Below are positions 13,627 through 19,670 of a DNA stretch of 20,633 nucleotides, one piece after another (within the stretch, counting starts at the first letter, position 1; each line of letters starts with the position of its first letter). The stretch comes from a virus. The translations under genes were made by a program, and so were the position numbers. The DNA lies in IMG/VR virus record IMGVR_UViG_3300046517_000889, positions 1 through 20,633 of that record. The stretch is one strand, 5' to 3'. The notes under the pieces were generated by a model. The model was not told the origin of the DNA, made no database searches, and was given only the letters and a program-made list of their open reading frames with translations.

Positions 13627-15498
13627 CTAGTACGACGTTCCGAACCTATCGACCTTGAACTTCCCGGACAGCAGGCGCTTCTTCTTCTCAGCCATCAGCT
13701 GCCCGAGGTGATGGGCGAGATTCGCCTGCTCCGGGGACACCTTCGGCGCCACCTCCGGCTCGTCGGCGCCCTCGTAGACATCCACGGGCTTTGCCTCTTT
13801 CGGCTTGATCGTGTATAGGCCCTTCACGAACTCAGACACCATCGCGTACTCCACGGCGTCCGTGCCGTGATCGAAGCCGGGGGCGAAGTCGTCGCCCGCG
13901 TTCCTGTCCACCTCGTGCCCCTTCAGGTCGATGATGCGCGGGATGCCGTCCTCGCCCTTCGCCACGTACCGCTTCCATTTACGCGACTCGAAGTCCGTCC
14001 GAGTCCTGATGGCTTCCGGGGAGATCCTGAACAGTGGCTTGTTCTTCTCGTCGCGCGCCAGCATGTGAGACGAGAGCACTTCGTAGCGGTAGTTCTTCCA
14101 GTTCTGTCCGGTGGACTGCCGCTTGCGCGCGGACTTCATCGGCTTCAGGCCATAGCGGTTCAGCTCCATCGCCGCAATCCGGCCGGAAGGGTCGTGCCAG
14201 AACGATTTGATGCGCGGCCATAGCTTGCCCGCCTTCTGCCTGATGCGGGTCGCGTGCTCCTTGAGCGACACGCCCTTTTCTTCCGTGTAGTATTCCCCGA
14301 TTACGTGCCAGACGTTTTTGACTCGCGCCAGAAACACGCACACAAATGGGTCGTTGAACCCAAAGTCAATCCCGCAGCACAGATAGGCGTCATTAGGGAC
14401 TGTGGCGATGGTGTACTCGGAAGTGTGAGAGGTACGGTCGAAGTGACTGTACACAACCCCCTCGAAGCCAACGTACTCCGCGAATAGTTCGCGGCGCGCA
14501 ATAACCGGATCTTTCTGCGAATAATCCTTGCGCAGCTGTTCAATCTCGTGGCGAGCGACGTATGTGTTGTCGAAGGTCGAACAAGTAATGACAGCGATGC
14601 GAGGATCTCCAGTGCAGTCCACAGGCTCGTGATCCTTCGGGCCATAAAGCCGAGTGTCCGCATCAAGTAGGTCGTAGTGGTCATAGACGCACACGCCGCA
14701 TCGGCCGCACCGATAGGCGCGGTCAACAACCTCCGTCTTGGTCCAGTGGGCCGGGTAACTCGGCGTTCCCGTCATTAGAATGATACCACCCGACTCCATG
14801 ACGCGGCCCTTCACGATGTCGAATACCTCGGGCTTCATATGCTGGCACTCGTCCAGCCACGCGCCAGAGATGGTAGGGCCGCGCATACGGTCGGGGTGTT
14901 CGCCAGAGTGGTGTTCGATGACGTAGTAATACTCCGGCACGGAGCGGGATGGACGCATGAGGAAGTGTGCCGGGCCTTGGTCGCTTGACCGCTTATAGTG
15001 TACGAGGGCGTCGCCCGCGGCATTCTGGAAGATGCGGATTGGGGTCCGCGTCATCGCGTTTGTCGGGGACACCATGAAGAAGAGATTAGGGATACGGTCG
15101 TACTTGTAGATGTGCTTGAGCACTTCGTAGGCGCCGGAGACAGTCTTACCACTCCGAATGCCTGCGAGAAAGAACACGATGCGTGCGCCCGCTTCAATCG
15201 CGCGAGAGAAAATGTCCTGCTTCGGGTGGGGCCGATACTCGATAACCACGCCATCGGATTCGACGCCATCGGTCACTCCTTTGTCGTGGGCCGGATGCTC
15301 ATTGATAAGATGGTGTAGCGTTGGTTTAACTGGAATGCCGGGCGGCAGTCCCTTATCTCGAAGTTGCGGCCCGGGCTTCGTGCGCGGGCGCACCGTCACC
15401 ACCTGTGCGGCTAGATCGACATGCTTCTTCGCTTTGCACTTGAAGCAGAGCTGCCGCTTAGTGAACTTGAACATCTGCCGCCCACACCTGCGGCACAT
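13627..15498 (-). CDS. terL: terminase large subunit
   Basis: 623 aa from ATG at 15498. ATPase: Walker A LAGIRSGKT (111-119), Walker B GAWLDE (212-217), coupling motif TGTP (243-246). RNase-H-like nuclease: GIDFG with D378, WHDPSG with D436, GTDAVEYA with D547. The packaging ATPase usually begins near the RPHPKQDIF segment (residue 89); the 87 residues before it are an extension with a CxxC...CxxC ribbon (CRRC 2-5, CFKC 18-21). A second cysteine cluster CGRCGVC lies at 264-270, between ATPase and nuclease. The ATG has no SD and the frame is open for 34 further codons upstream, through a hairpin, so an upstream non-AUG start is possible. It cuts concatemeric DNA and drives it through the portal. 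Confidence 0.93.
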   Translation of the reverse strand: MCRRCGRQMFKFTKRQLCFKCKAKKHVDLAAQVVTVRPRTKPGPQLRDKGLPPGIPVKPTLHHLINEHPAHDKGVTDGVESDGVVIEYRPHPKQDIFSRAIEAGARIVFFLAGIRSGKTVSGAYEVLKHIYKYDRIPNLFFMVSPTNAMTRTPIRIFQNAAGDALVHYKRSSDQGPAHFLMRPSRSVPEYYYVIEHHSGEHPDRMRGPTISGAWLDECQHMKPEVFDIVKGRVMESGGIILMTGTPSYPAHWTKTEVVDRAYRCGRCGVCVYDHYDLLDADTRLYGPKDHEPVDCTGDPRIAVITCSTFDNTYVARHEIEQLRKDYSQKDPVIARRELFAEYVGFEGVVYSHFDRTSHTSEYTIATVPNDAYLCCGIDFGFNDPFVCVFLARVKNVWHVIGEYYTEEKGVSLKEHATRIRQKAGKLWPRIKSFWHDPSGRIAAMELNRYGLKPMKSARKRQSTGQNWKNYRYEVLSSHMLARDEKNKPLFRISPEAIRTRTDFESRKWKRYVAKGEDGIPRIIDLKGHEVDRNAGDDFAPGFDHGTDAVEYAMVSEFVKGLYTIKPKEAKPVDVYEGADEPEVAPKVSPEQANLAHHLGQLMAEKKKRLLSGKFKVDRFGTSY

Positions 15499-15511
15499 TG
15501 GAGGAAGGGAA

Positions 15512-15546
15512 GGGATAGGCGGCAGGTCCGAATTGCCGCCTATCCC
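15512..15546 (-). repeat. 13-bp perfect inverted repeat just before terL
   Basis: Plus strand gggataggcggca (15512-15524), 9-nt loop, tgccgcctatccc (15534-15546). It lies 14 nt upstream of the annotated terL ATG in the gap after the small-subunit-like gene. In RNA it gives a strong GC-rich stem followed by a pyrimidine-rich stretch, not a U-run. It could be a pac/cos-type recognition site, a translational or transcriptional control hairpin, or a coding sequence if terL starts upstream. Confidence 0.75.
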
Positions 15547-15560
15547 GCCTTTGGGGGGTT

Positions 15561-15579
15561 GAGCCGGATCGCCCGGCTC
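15561..15579 (-). repeat. second hairpin in the terL leader
   Basis: gagccgg (15561-15567) / ccggctc (15573-15579) with a 5-nt loop. It lies 14 nt from the 13-bp hairpin, with a G6/C6 run between the two (15553-15558). The two stems fill the 101-nt space between the preceding gene and terL. Confidence 0.6.
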
Positions 15580-15599
15580 TGGAGAGAGCTGTGTGTCCG

Positions 15600-15845
15600 T
15601 TATTCCTTCGGCTTCTCCGGACCTTTGACCATCGAATGTTGCACGATCTGCACCCCCAGTTTCCGCTGATCCCCCTTGATCCCAGAGCCAGTATACTGCT
15701 CCAGACGTGACAGCAGGTCCACGGCGCGCAGCTTGTCGTCTGTATTCTCGGCGTTGTCGATGACGCCATTCAGGATCTTCCTGAGATACGCCTTCGGCAC
15801 GGCCTCGTCAGAAGCGATCTCTTTGCCGCAATGCGGGCAGTTCAC
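15600..15845 (-). CDS. small zinc-ribbon protein in the small-terminase position
   Basis: 81 aa; GTG at 15845 in a GTGA overlap, AAGGG 6 nt upstream. It starts with a half zinc ribbon (MNCPHCGKEI), followed by a helical region (KAYLRKILNGVIDNAENTDDKLRAVDLLSRLEQYTG). The DKLRAVDLLSRLEQ helix resembles the segment seen in many small terminase subunits (KLkALelLgk), and the gene sits immediately upstream of terL. However, the protein is short for TerS and lacks a clear N-terminal HTH. It could be a reduced or atypical small terminase, or simply a DNA-binding accessory protein. Confidence 0.75.
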   Translation of the reverse strand: MNCPHCGKEIASDEAVPKAYLRKILNGVIDNAENTDDKLRAVDLLSRLEQYTGSGIKGDQRKLGVQIVQHSMVKGPEKPKE

Positions 15846-16117
15846 TTGAATCCCTTCCGGAGCTGGCGGTTCTCTGCCTCAAGCGCTGAGACTTTATCTG
15901 CAAGCTTTTTATTCTCAGCGATCAGGTACGCAGTCGTGTCTGTCAGGATCGGCGCCGGGAGCTTGAGCCATAGCCACGCGCGCTTCACCGCGCGGTAGAT
16001 GATGTTGAGAGGGATCGGTAGTACGATACACTCGGCGACGTCAGGATAGTACCATGCAATGCCCTGCCACCACTTCAGCTCGTAGCCTTCCATCATCCGG
16101 TGTTTGCTGATTCTCAT
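15842..16117 (-). CDS. small protein with membrane-interfacial segment and C-terminal coiled coil
   Basis: 91 aa; ATG in an ATGA overlap, SD weak. Residues 15-55 are rich in Trp/Tyr and hydrophobics (LKWWQGIAWYYPDVAECIVL, then an AVKRAWLWLKLPAP segment), suggesting membrane association. Residues 60-88 form a heptad-like coiled coil (LIAENKKLADKVSALEAENRQL). It follows a TM/coiled-coil gene of similar design, so the two may interact. A lysis (holin or spanin-like) role is conceivable but nothing specific is visible. Confidence 0.75.
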   Translation of the reverse strand: MRISKHRMMEGYELKWWQGIAWYYPDVAECIVLPIPLNIIYRAVKRAWLWLKLPAPILTDTTAYLIAENKKLADKVSALEAENRQLRKGFK

Positions 16118-16428
16118 TGTTTCTTCGGTGCAGGCCCAGAGAATTTGCTCTGGTCCTCCTGCACATCCTCGACTTCACGCGACGCGACTGGAGGCTGGAA
16201 CCTACCCATCCAAGAGAACTGCTCTTTCTGCACCTGTTGGCGCGCGATCTTATCGGCCATGGCCGTAAGCTGCTGCTCATTCACCTGTTTCTGAGCAGCC
16301 TTACCAGCAAGTAACGGCATCATGTTCAGCCAGCGAAGCATATGGTATGCCACGACGCCGAGGCAGAACACGAAGACGTGAGAGAAGACCAATAGGATCA
16401 GCGCGATCCACATAGGCCAAGCATTCAC
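16114..16428 (-). CDS. single-pass membrane protein with coiled-coil tail
   Basis: 104 aa; GTG at 16428 in a GTGA overlap, AGGA upstream. One strong N-terminal transmembrane helix (residues about 4-28, WPMWIALILLVFSHVFVFCL onward) is followed by a short amphipathic stretch and a Gln/Lys-rich helix (AAQKQVNEQQLTAMADKIARQQVQKEQ). The tail is disordered (KFSGPAPKKQ). The layout resembles small phage inner-membrane proteins, including some holins and spanin subunits, but there is no endolysin nearby to support a lysis cassette. Function unknown. Confidence 0.78.
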   Translation of the reverse strand: MNAWPMWIALILLVFSHVFVFCLGVVAYHMLRWLNMMPLLAGKAAQKQVNEQQLTAMADKIARQQVQKEQFSWMGRFQPPVASREVEDVQEDQSKFSGPAPKKQ

Positions 16429-16757
16429 GCTTCCTGCCCCTCCTGCCCGAACCCTGCAACCGGGTCAATGGCCCGGGCGTCAATCAGCGCGGCAGCCTCC
16501 TTCGTTAGGGCTGGCGTCAGATTGTCATCATAATCACGTAGCAAGGTCAACTTGTTACCTTGCTCGCGCGGTTTGCTGGTCATAATGTAATCCTGCTTGC
16601 AACGAAGGCACTCCATGCGCCATAGGAACTTCACAGACCCATCCGTCGATGCCATCTCAAACGTGCGGCCATCTGGGATGGTCTGGAAGATCGGAGTGGC
16701 AGAGAAGAAGTTGAAGCCGCAAAAACACTTCAGGTCGCCCTTCAACTCAAACTCCAT
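16425..16757 (-). CDS. small zinc-ribbon protein
   Basis: 110 aa; ATG in a TAATG junction, SD AAGGAG 8 nt upstream. Two CxC/CxxC pairs (KCFCGFNFFS near residue 11-13 and MECLRCKQDY near 49-52) form a plausible four-Cys zinc ribbon. The C-terminal part is acidic and helical (LTPALTKEAAALIDARAID). It follows two other cysteine-ribbon genes. Such small ribbons usually bind nucleic acid or protein partners; no specific role can be given. Confidence 0.8.
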   Translation of the reverse strand: MEFELKGDLKCFCGFNFFSATPIFQTIPDGRTFEMASTDGSVKFLWRMECLRCKQDYIMTSKPREQGNKLTLLRDYDDNLTPALTKEAAALIDARAIDPVAGFGQEGQEA

Positions 16758-17335
16758 TACTTGTTCTCCTTGGCCTTCTCAGCGGCGACACGCGCGTCGA
16801 ACTGCTGCTTCGACGAGATGATATTCGTCTGCACGATGGTGTTCGTCGGATTGGCGAAGTTCGCCTCGCCGCGGGCCGCGCGGGCGCGGAACTCCTCGGC
16901 GCGCATCTCTCCGACCTTGCGGCCGATGAACTGCGGGCGCGGGACCTTCACGGTTCGCGGCTTGCCGGAGTATTCGTCGATGATCTTGAGCGTCTCTTCG
17001 ATGGTATCGTCTTCCATGATCTCGTGGCCTTCGGCGTCCACTTCTCCGCTCGGGCGCTGCTTGCGATACCAAATGATATCGCAGTCATTCGATCCGACCC
17101 CGCCGCGCTCGCAACGGAAGTTCGTCTCGCTATGCGTCACGCGACGCTTGTGCCCGCAGTGGCAGACGAAGATGTACGCGCCGGGAGGATCGGCGTACAG
17201 CGTGCGCGAGAACGCGCCCGTGACCGCCTGCTCCTCGCTCTGCTCGTCCACCGCACCATCAATGCCGGGGACCACGAGTTCCTTGATCTTGCCCTTCAGG
17301 ATGATCCTTTTGGGCTTGAAAATTTCTCCAGCCAT
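16757..17335 (-). CDS. zinc-ribbon protein, paralogue of the preceding gene
   Basis: 192 aa; ATG in a TAATG overlap, AGGAG 8 nt upstream. The ribbon VCHCGHKRRVTHSETNFRCE plus a downstream NDC (about 56-85) gives four Cys. It is similar to the upstream 111-aa protein (CECGW...VNDSEPNFRCERP...DVPC). After the ribbon come an acidic stretch, PRPQFIGRKVGEMRAEEFRARAARGEANFANPTNTIV, and a C-terminal charged helix. No catalytic residues are visible. The shared NFRCER signature shows that the two genes arose by duplication. Confidence 0.82.
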   Translation of the reverse strand: MAGEIFKPKRIILKGKIKELVVPGIDGAVDEQSEEQAVTGAFSRTLYADPPGAYIFVCHCGHKRRVTHSETNFRCERGGVGSNDCDIIWYRKQRPSGEVDAEGHEIMEDDTIEETLKIIDEYSGKPRTVKVPRPQFIGRKVGEMRAEEFRARAARGEANFANPTNTIVQTNIISSKQQFDARVAAEKAKENK

Positions 17336-17670
17336 TACTTAGTCTCCTCTTCTGTATCGTCTTCCAAATCCGCTGCCGTCATACCAAGAACGGCCAGCGC
17401 GTCGGCCCGCTTCTGCTCTAATGTGCGAAGGTACTCTGTCGCTTCTTCCTTGGCGCGACGGACCTTCCACTCCTCGATCAACGGCGCCAACTTCCACTGA
17501 TACTTACACGGGACATCCGTGGCATCAACGATTGGGCGCTCGCAACGAAAGTTCGGCTCGGAGTCATTCACGACCCGAGTGCAGCCGCGGCGCCAGTCTT
17601 CCCATCCGCACTCGCAGAAGAAGTTCCAGCAACCCGGCTCGCCCTTACGGGGCTCAACGTATGCGGTCAC
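17335..17670 (-). CDS. zinc-ribbon protein (GTG start)
   Basis: 111 aa from GTG at 17670, chosen because it forms a GTGA overlap with the upstream stop and has AGAGGG 7 nt before it; the longer open frame to 17703 begins inside the previous gene. Cysteines: CWNFFCECGW, RRGC, NFRCERP, DVPCKYQW, enough for one zinc ribbon and perhaps more. The C-terminus is a charged helix (EEWKVRRAKEEATEYLRTLEQKRADA) with an acidic tail. Paralogous in its ribbon to the next gene downstream. Function unknown. Confidence 0.8.
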   Translation of the reverse strand: MTAYVEPRKGEPGCWNFFCECGWEDWRRGCTRVVNDSEPNFRCERPIVDATDVPCKYQWKLAPLIEEWKVRRAKEEATEYLRTLEQKRADALAVLGMTAADLEDDTEEETK

Positions 17671-17849
17671 TTGGCAGCCCTCTTCTTCCCGGCCTCGGCC
17701 CACGTTGCCATCTTGTGTGCACCGTACTTCTTGCGGCCCGCCGCAGCCGCGATGGCCTTGGCAGAATCCGCCGTATACCCCTGCCCAGTCAGGTGCTTCG
17801 TGAGCGCCTGAAATCTCCCGCCACCGCCCGGCTTCATGCTCTTAGGCAT
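17667..17849 (-). CDS. small basic phage protein with GRKKYG motif
   Basis: 60 aa; ATG at 17849 overlaps the neuB-like stop by 8 nt, with GGAGG 6 nt upstream. Sequence MPKSMKPGGGGRFQALTKHL ... AAAAGRKKYGAHKMATWAEA ... KKRAAK. Short basic proteins with a GRF(x)AL start and a GRKKYG(x)xK(M/F) motif are common in tailed phage genomes, usually near morphogenesis genes, but their function is not established as far as I know. Confidence 0.8.
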   Translation of the reverse strand: MPKSMKPGGGGRFQALTKHLTGQGYTADSAKAIAAAAGRKKYGAHKMATWAEAGKKRAAK

Positions 17850-18687
17850 GTGTGTCCTCCGTCACTACCTTCAACTTCTTGGCGATTTCCACTTCTCCAT
17901 CCTGCATCTTCGTCCGTCCATCCCACGCCTCATTCACAGCCTTGATGTCGCGCACGAGCTTCTGCATCCCCTGCGGCTCAAGACTGGCCGCATGGTCCGT
18001 ACCCTTCATCGTGCGATCAAGCGTGAAATGCCGCTCAATGTACTGAGCGCCGAGGGCGAATGCCGCGATGTCCAGCGCGATTCCGTTATGGTGTCCGGAA
18101 AAACCAACCGCAGCGCCGCAGCGCGAGATGTTGCGGATGTCGAGCAGCTTAACCTCTCCAGCAGGAGACGGGTACGTACTCGTGCAAGCGTAGACGACGA
18201 GCTTGTCACCGAAAAGCTCCTTCCACTTCGGGACGACGGTATTGAGCGGGTAGTCGATCATCCCCGCGGAAACGTGGACTTCTTTGCCCCAGTTATTCGC
18301 CACGTACTTCAGCAGGTCCCAGTCCTCGTTGTGCGCGGACGGGATCTTAAGGAAGTCCATCGGGATATGCTTAACCGCGTCGTAGGCATCCTTGTCCCAC
18401 ACGGACACGGCGTACTTCACGCCAGCCATCCGGCACCAGTTCCACAGCGTCTCATGTCCCTTCGTGTCGAACTCCAGCGCGAGGCGATGCTCGCCATACG
18501 TGGCGCCGAAGCTGTGAGGGTTGTCGTAGGGCTTATTGAAGCGCTCTGCACCCATGAGCCCGGGAGTACGCTTCTGGAACTTCACGTAGTCCACGCCACA
18601 TTCCGCGGCGGCATGGATCATCTTCTTTGCTAACCCCAGATTGCCCTGATGGTTGCATCCGACTTCGGCGATGATCTTAGTCCACAT
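17842..18687 (-). CDS. neuB: sialic acid/nonulosonate synthase-like protein lacking the SAF domain
   Basis: 281 aa; ATG 18687 overlaps the methyltransferase stop by 11 nt, with AGGGGG 7 nt upstream. NeuB-family barrel motifs in order: EVGCNHQGN (8-16), YVKFQKR (34-40), SVWD (95-98), KIPS (114-117), TSTYPSP (169-175), GFSGHH (195-200), IERHFTLD (217-224), GTDHAASLEP (229-238). His residues in GFSGHH and ERHF match the metal-binding His of NeuB. Family members condense phosphoenolpyruvate with ManNAc or a related 6-deoxy sugar to give sialic, legionaminic or pseudaminic acid. Usual length is about 340-350 aa; this one ends where the C-terminal SAF (antifreeze-like) domain would begin. That domain supplies a substrate-binding Arg across the dimer, so activity or substrate may differ. 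The exact sugar cannot be decided here. Confidence 0.92.
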   Translation of the reverse strand: MWTKIIAEVGCNHQGNLGLAKKMIHAAAECGVDYVKFQKRTPGLMGAERFNKPYDNPHSFGATYGEHRLALEFDTKGHETLWNWCRMAGVKYAVSVWDKDAYDAVKHIPMDFLKIPSAHNEDWDLLKYVANNWGKEVHVSAGMIDYPLNTVVPKWKELFGDKLVVYACTSTYPSPAGEVKLLDIRNISRCGAAVGFSGHHNGIALDIAAFALGAQYIERHFTLDRTMKGTDHAASLEPQGMQKLVRDIKAVNEAWDGRTKMQDGEVEIAKKLKVVTEDTHA

Positions 18688-19321
18688 GCTTCGGCCCCCT
18701 GCAAACGAACGTCATCTCCGGCGTGCCCATCGAAGTCTCCCCGGCCTGCACGTCCTCGAAATACTTGAAGCAGACCTTCTCCAGTTCGGCCTTGCTGTAC
18801 TCGTGCTTGTGCCACGGGTTCGGCACGCGGGAAGAAGACTCGGGCACTTCGGCCGTACCTTCCTTGATCGGCGTCGTGATGACGCACACGCCATTGTCGG
18901 ATAGGTGCTTCGACGCTGTAGCGATAAGCCGTTCGCCCTGTTCTGGTTCCATGTGCTCGATGACTTCGAGTGCCGTGATGAAATCGAACTTCACGTCGTA
19001 GGCCCGCACATGCCCGCCATGGATGTACGAGACATTCTCGCCGCGGTTATGGACGTCGCGCGCATACTCGACGGCCTTGATGTCGGCGTCAACTCCAATG
19101 ACGTTGCGGAAGTGGCGAGAGATAAGCTCCGTCCCATACCCAGACCCAGAGCCAATATCGAGCGCCCATTCCTTTGTCTCCAGATCGAATCCGAACGTCA
19201 ACGCTAAAAGGTATCTCTGGTAGTGTCTGAAGACGAGTAAAGGATCGTCCGACTTCGTGGCCGGGATGCCATGCTTTCCGCTCGTGTACAGGTACAGCTG
19301 TTCCGTCTTGTGTTGGCTCAA
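18677..19321 (-). CDS. class I SAM-dependent methyltransferase (TTG start)
   Basis: 214 aa from TTG at 19321, in a TTGA overlap with the upstream stop and with AAGGAG 8 nt before it. Motif I LDIGSGSGYGT (54-64), acidic residue after strand 2 in GVDAD (76-80), and ALEVIEHM (117-124) are typical of UbiG-like class I methyltransferases. VCVITTPIKEGT follows as motif III. It has no target-recognition domain, so DNA methylation is unlikely; small molecules or sugars are the usual substrates. Sitting between neuA and neuB and coupled to neuB, O-methylation of the nonulosonate or its carrier is a reasonable hypothesis. Confidence 0.88.
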   Translation of the reverse strand: MSQHKTEQLYLYTSGKHGIPATKSDDPLLVFRHYQRYLLALTFGFDLETKEWALDIGSGSGYGTELISRHFRNVIGVDADIKAVEYARDVHNRGENVSYIHGGHVRAYDVKFDFITALEVIEHMEPEQGERLIATASKHLSDNGVCVITTPIKEGTAEVPESSSRVPNPWHKHEYSKAELEKVCFKYFEDVQAGETSMGTPEMTFVCRGPKHVD

Positions 19322-19527
19322 TGGCCTCTCTCCTTAAGCGATCTCTCCAGAAACGCCCTCTTATATTCGGGTGGGGCGGAATACCACAGCCTGCTCGACA
19401 GGCGCATCAGCTCGTCATTGAGCTGCATCGTTCGGAGCGCCTCGATCAAATTCTTCTTGCCGCCGTATCGCTGGATGGCCTCTTCGGGCACCTTCAACAT
19501 CTGGATCTTCGGGAAGAGTGCGCTCAT
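19318..19527 (-). CDS. small helical protein, unknown
   Basis: 69 aa from ATG at 19527, in an ATGA overlap with the preceding small membrane gene; a GTG two codons earlier (19533) is an alternative. The sequence (MSALFPKIQMLKVPEEAIQR...ERSLKERGH) is charged and mostly helical, e.g. NLIEALRTMQLNDELMRLSS. It has no Cys and no known motif. It is embedded in the sugar block and coupled at both ends, so it may act with the methyltransferase or the cytidylyltransferase, but this is only by context. Confidence 0.75.
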   Translation of the reverse strand: MSALFPKIQMLKVPEEAIQRYGGKKNLIEALRTMQLNDELMRLSSRLWYSAPPEYKRAFLERSLKERGH

Positions 19528-19670
19528 ACCCACGTCCCGTCATGCTCCTCTGCCGGTGCTGGAGCGGGTGGCGGGAGCAGCTCCTCGTCAGACGTCGTGA
19601 ACAGCAGCCCGATCTCCAGTAAGATCCCAACGAGAAATAGGATAATGGCCGCGACTGCGAGCTTCTTCAA
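19524..19670 (-). CDS. 48-aa single-pass membrane or exported peptide (TTG start)
   Basis: Starts at TTG 19670 in a TTGA overlap with the neuA-like stop; SD GGAGGG lies 4 nt upstream, which decides the start. The peptide is Lys-Lys followed by a long hydrophobic helix (LAVAAIILFLVGILLEIGLLF, read as two parts around residues 4-24), then an acidic Pro/Ala tail (LLPPPAPAPAEEHDGTWV). It ends in an ATGA overlap with the next gene. The absence of a signal-peptidase AxA or lipobox favours a membrane anchor over secretion. Function unknown; possibly localises the sugar enzymes or acts at the membrane. Confidence 0.72.
   Translation of the reverse strand: MKKLAVAAIILFLVGILLEIGLLFTTSDEELLPPPAPAPAEEHDGTWV

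Noticed and set aside
15458-15769. Minus-strand open frame of 103 codons across the terL leader
   Set aside because: It overlaps the 81-aa gene and the start of terL in a different frame, and its Arg/Ser-rich composition looks like frame-shifted reading.
16114-16428. Holin or spanin of a lysis cassette
   Set aside because: A TM helix alone is insufficient and no endolysin or lipobox-containing partner is nearby.
18677-19321. DNA methyltransferase / restriction-modification system
   Set aside because: No target-recognition domain, no NPPY/DPPY or PC motif; the UbiG-like EVIEHM motif points to a small-molecule methyltransferase.
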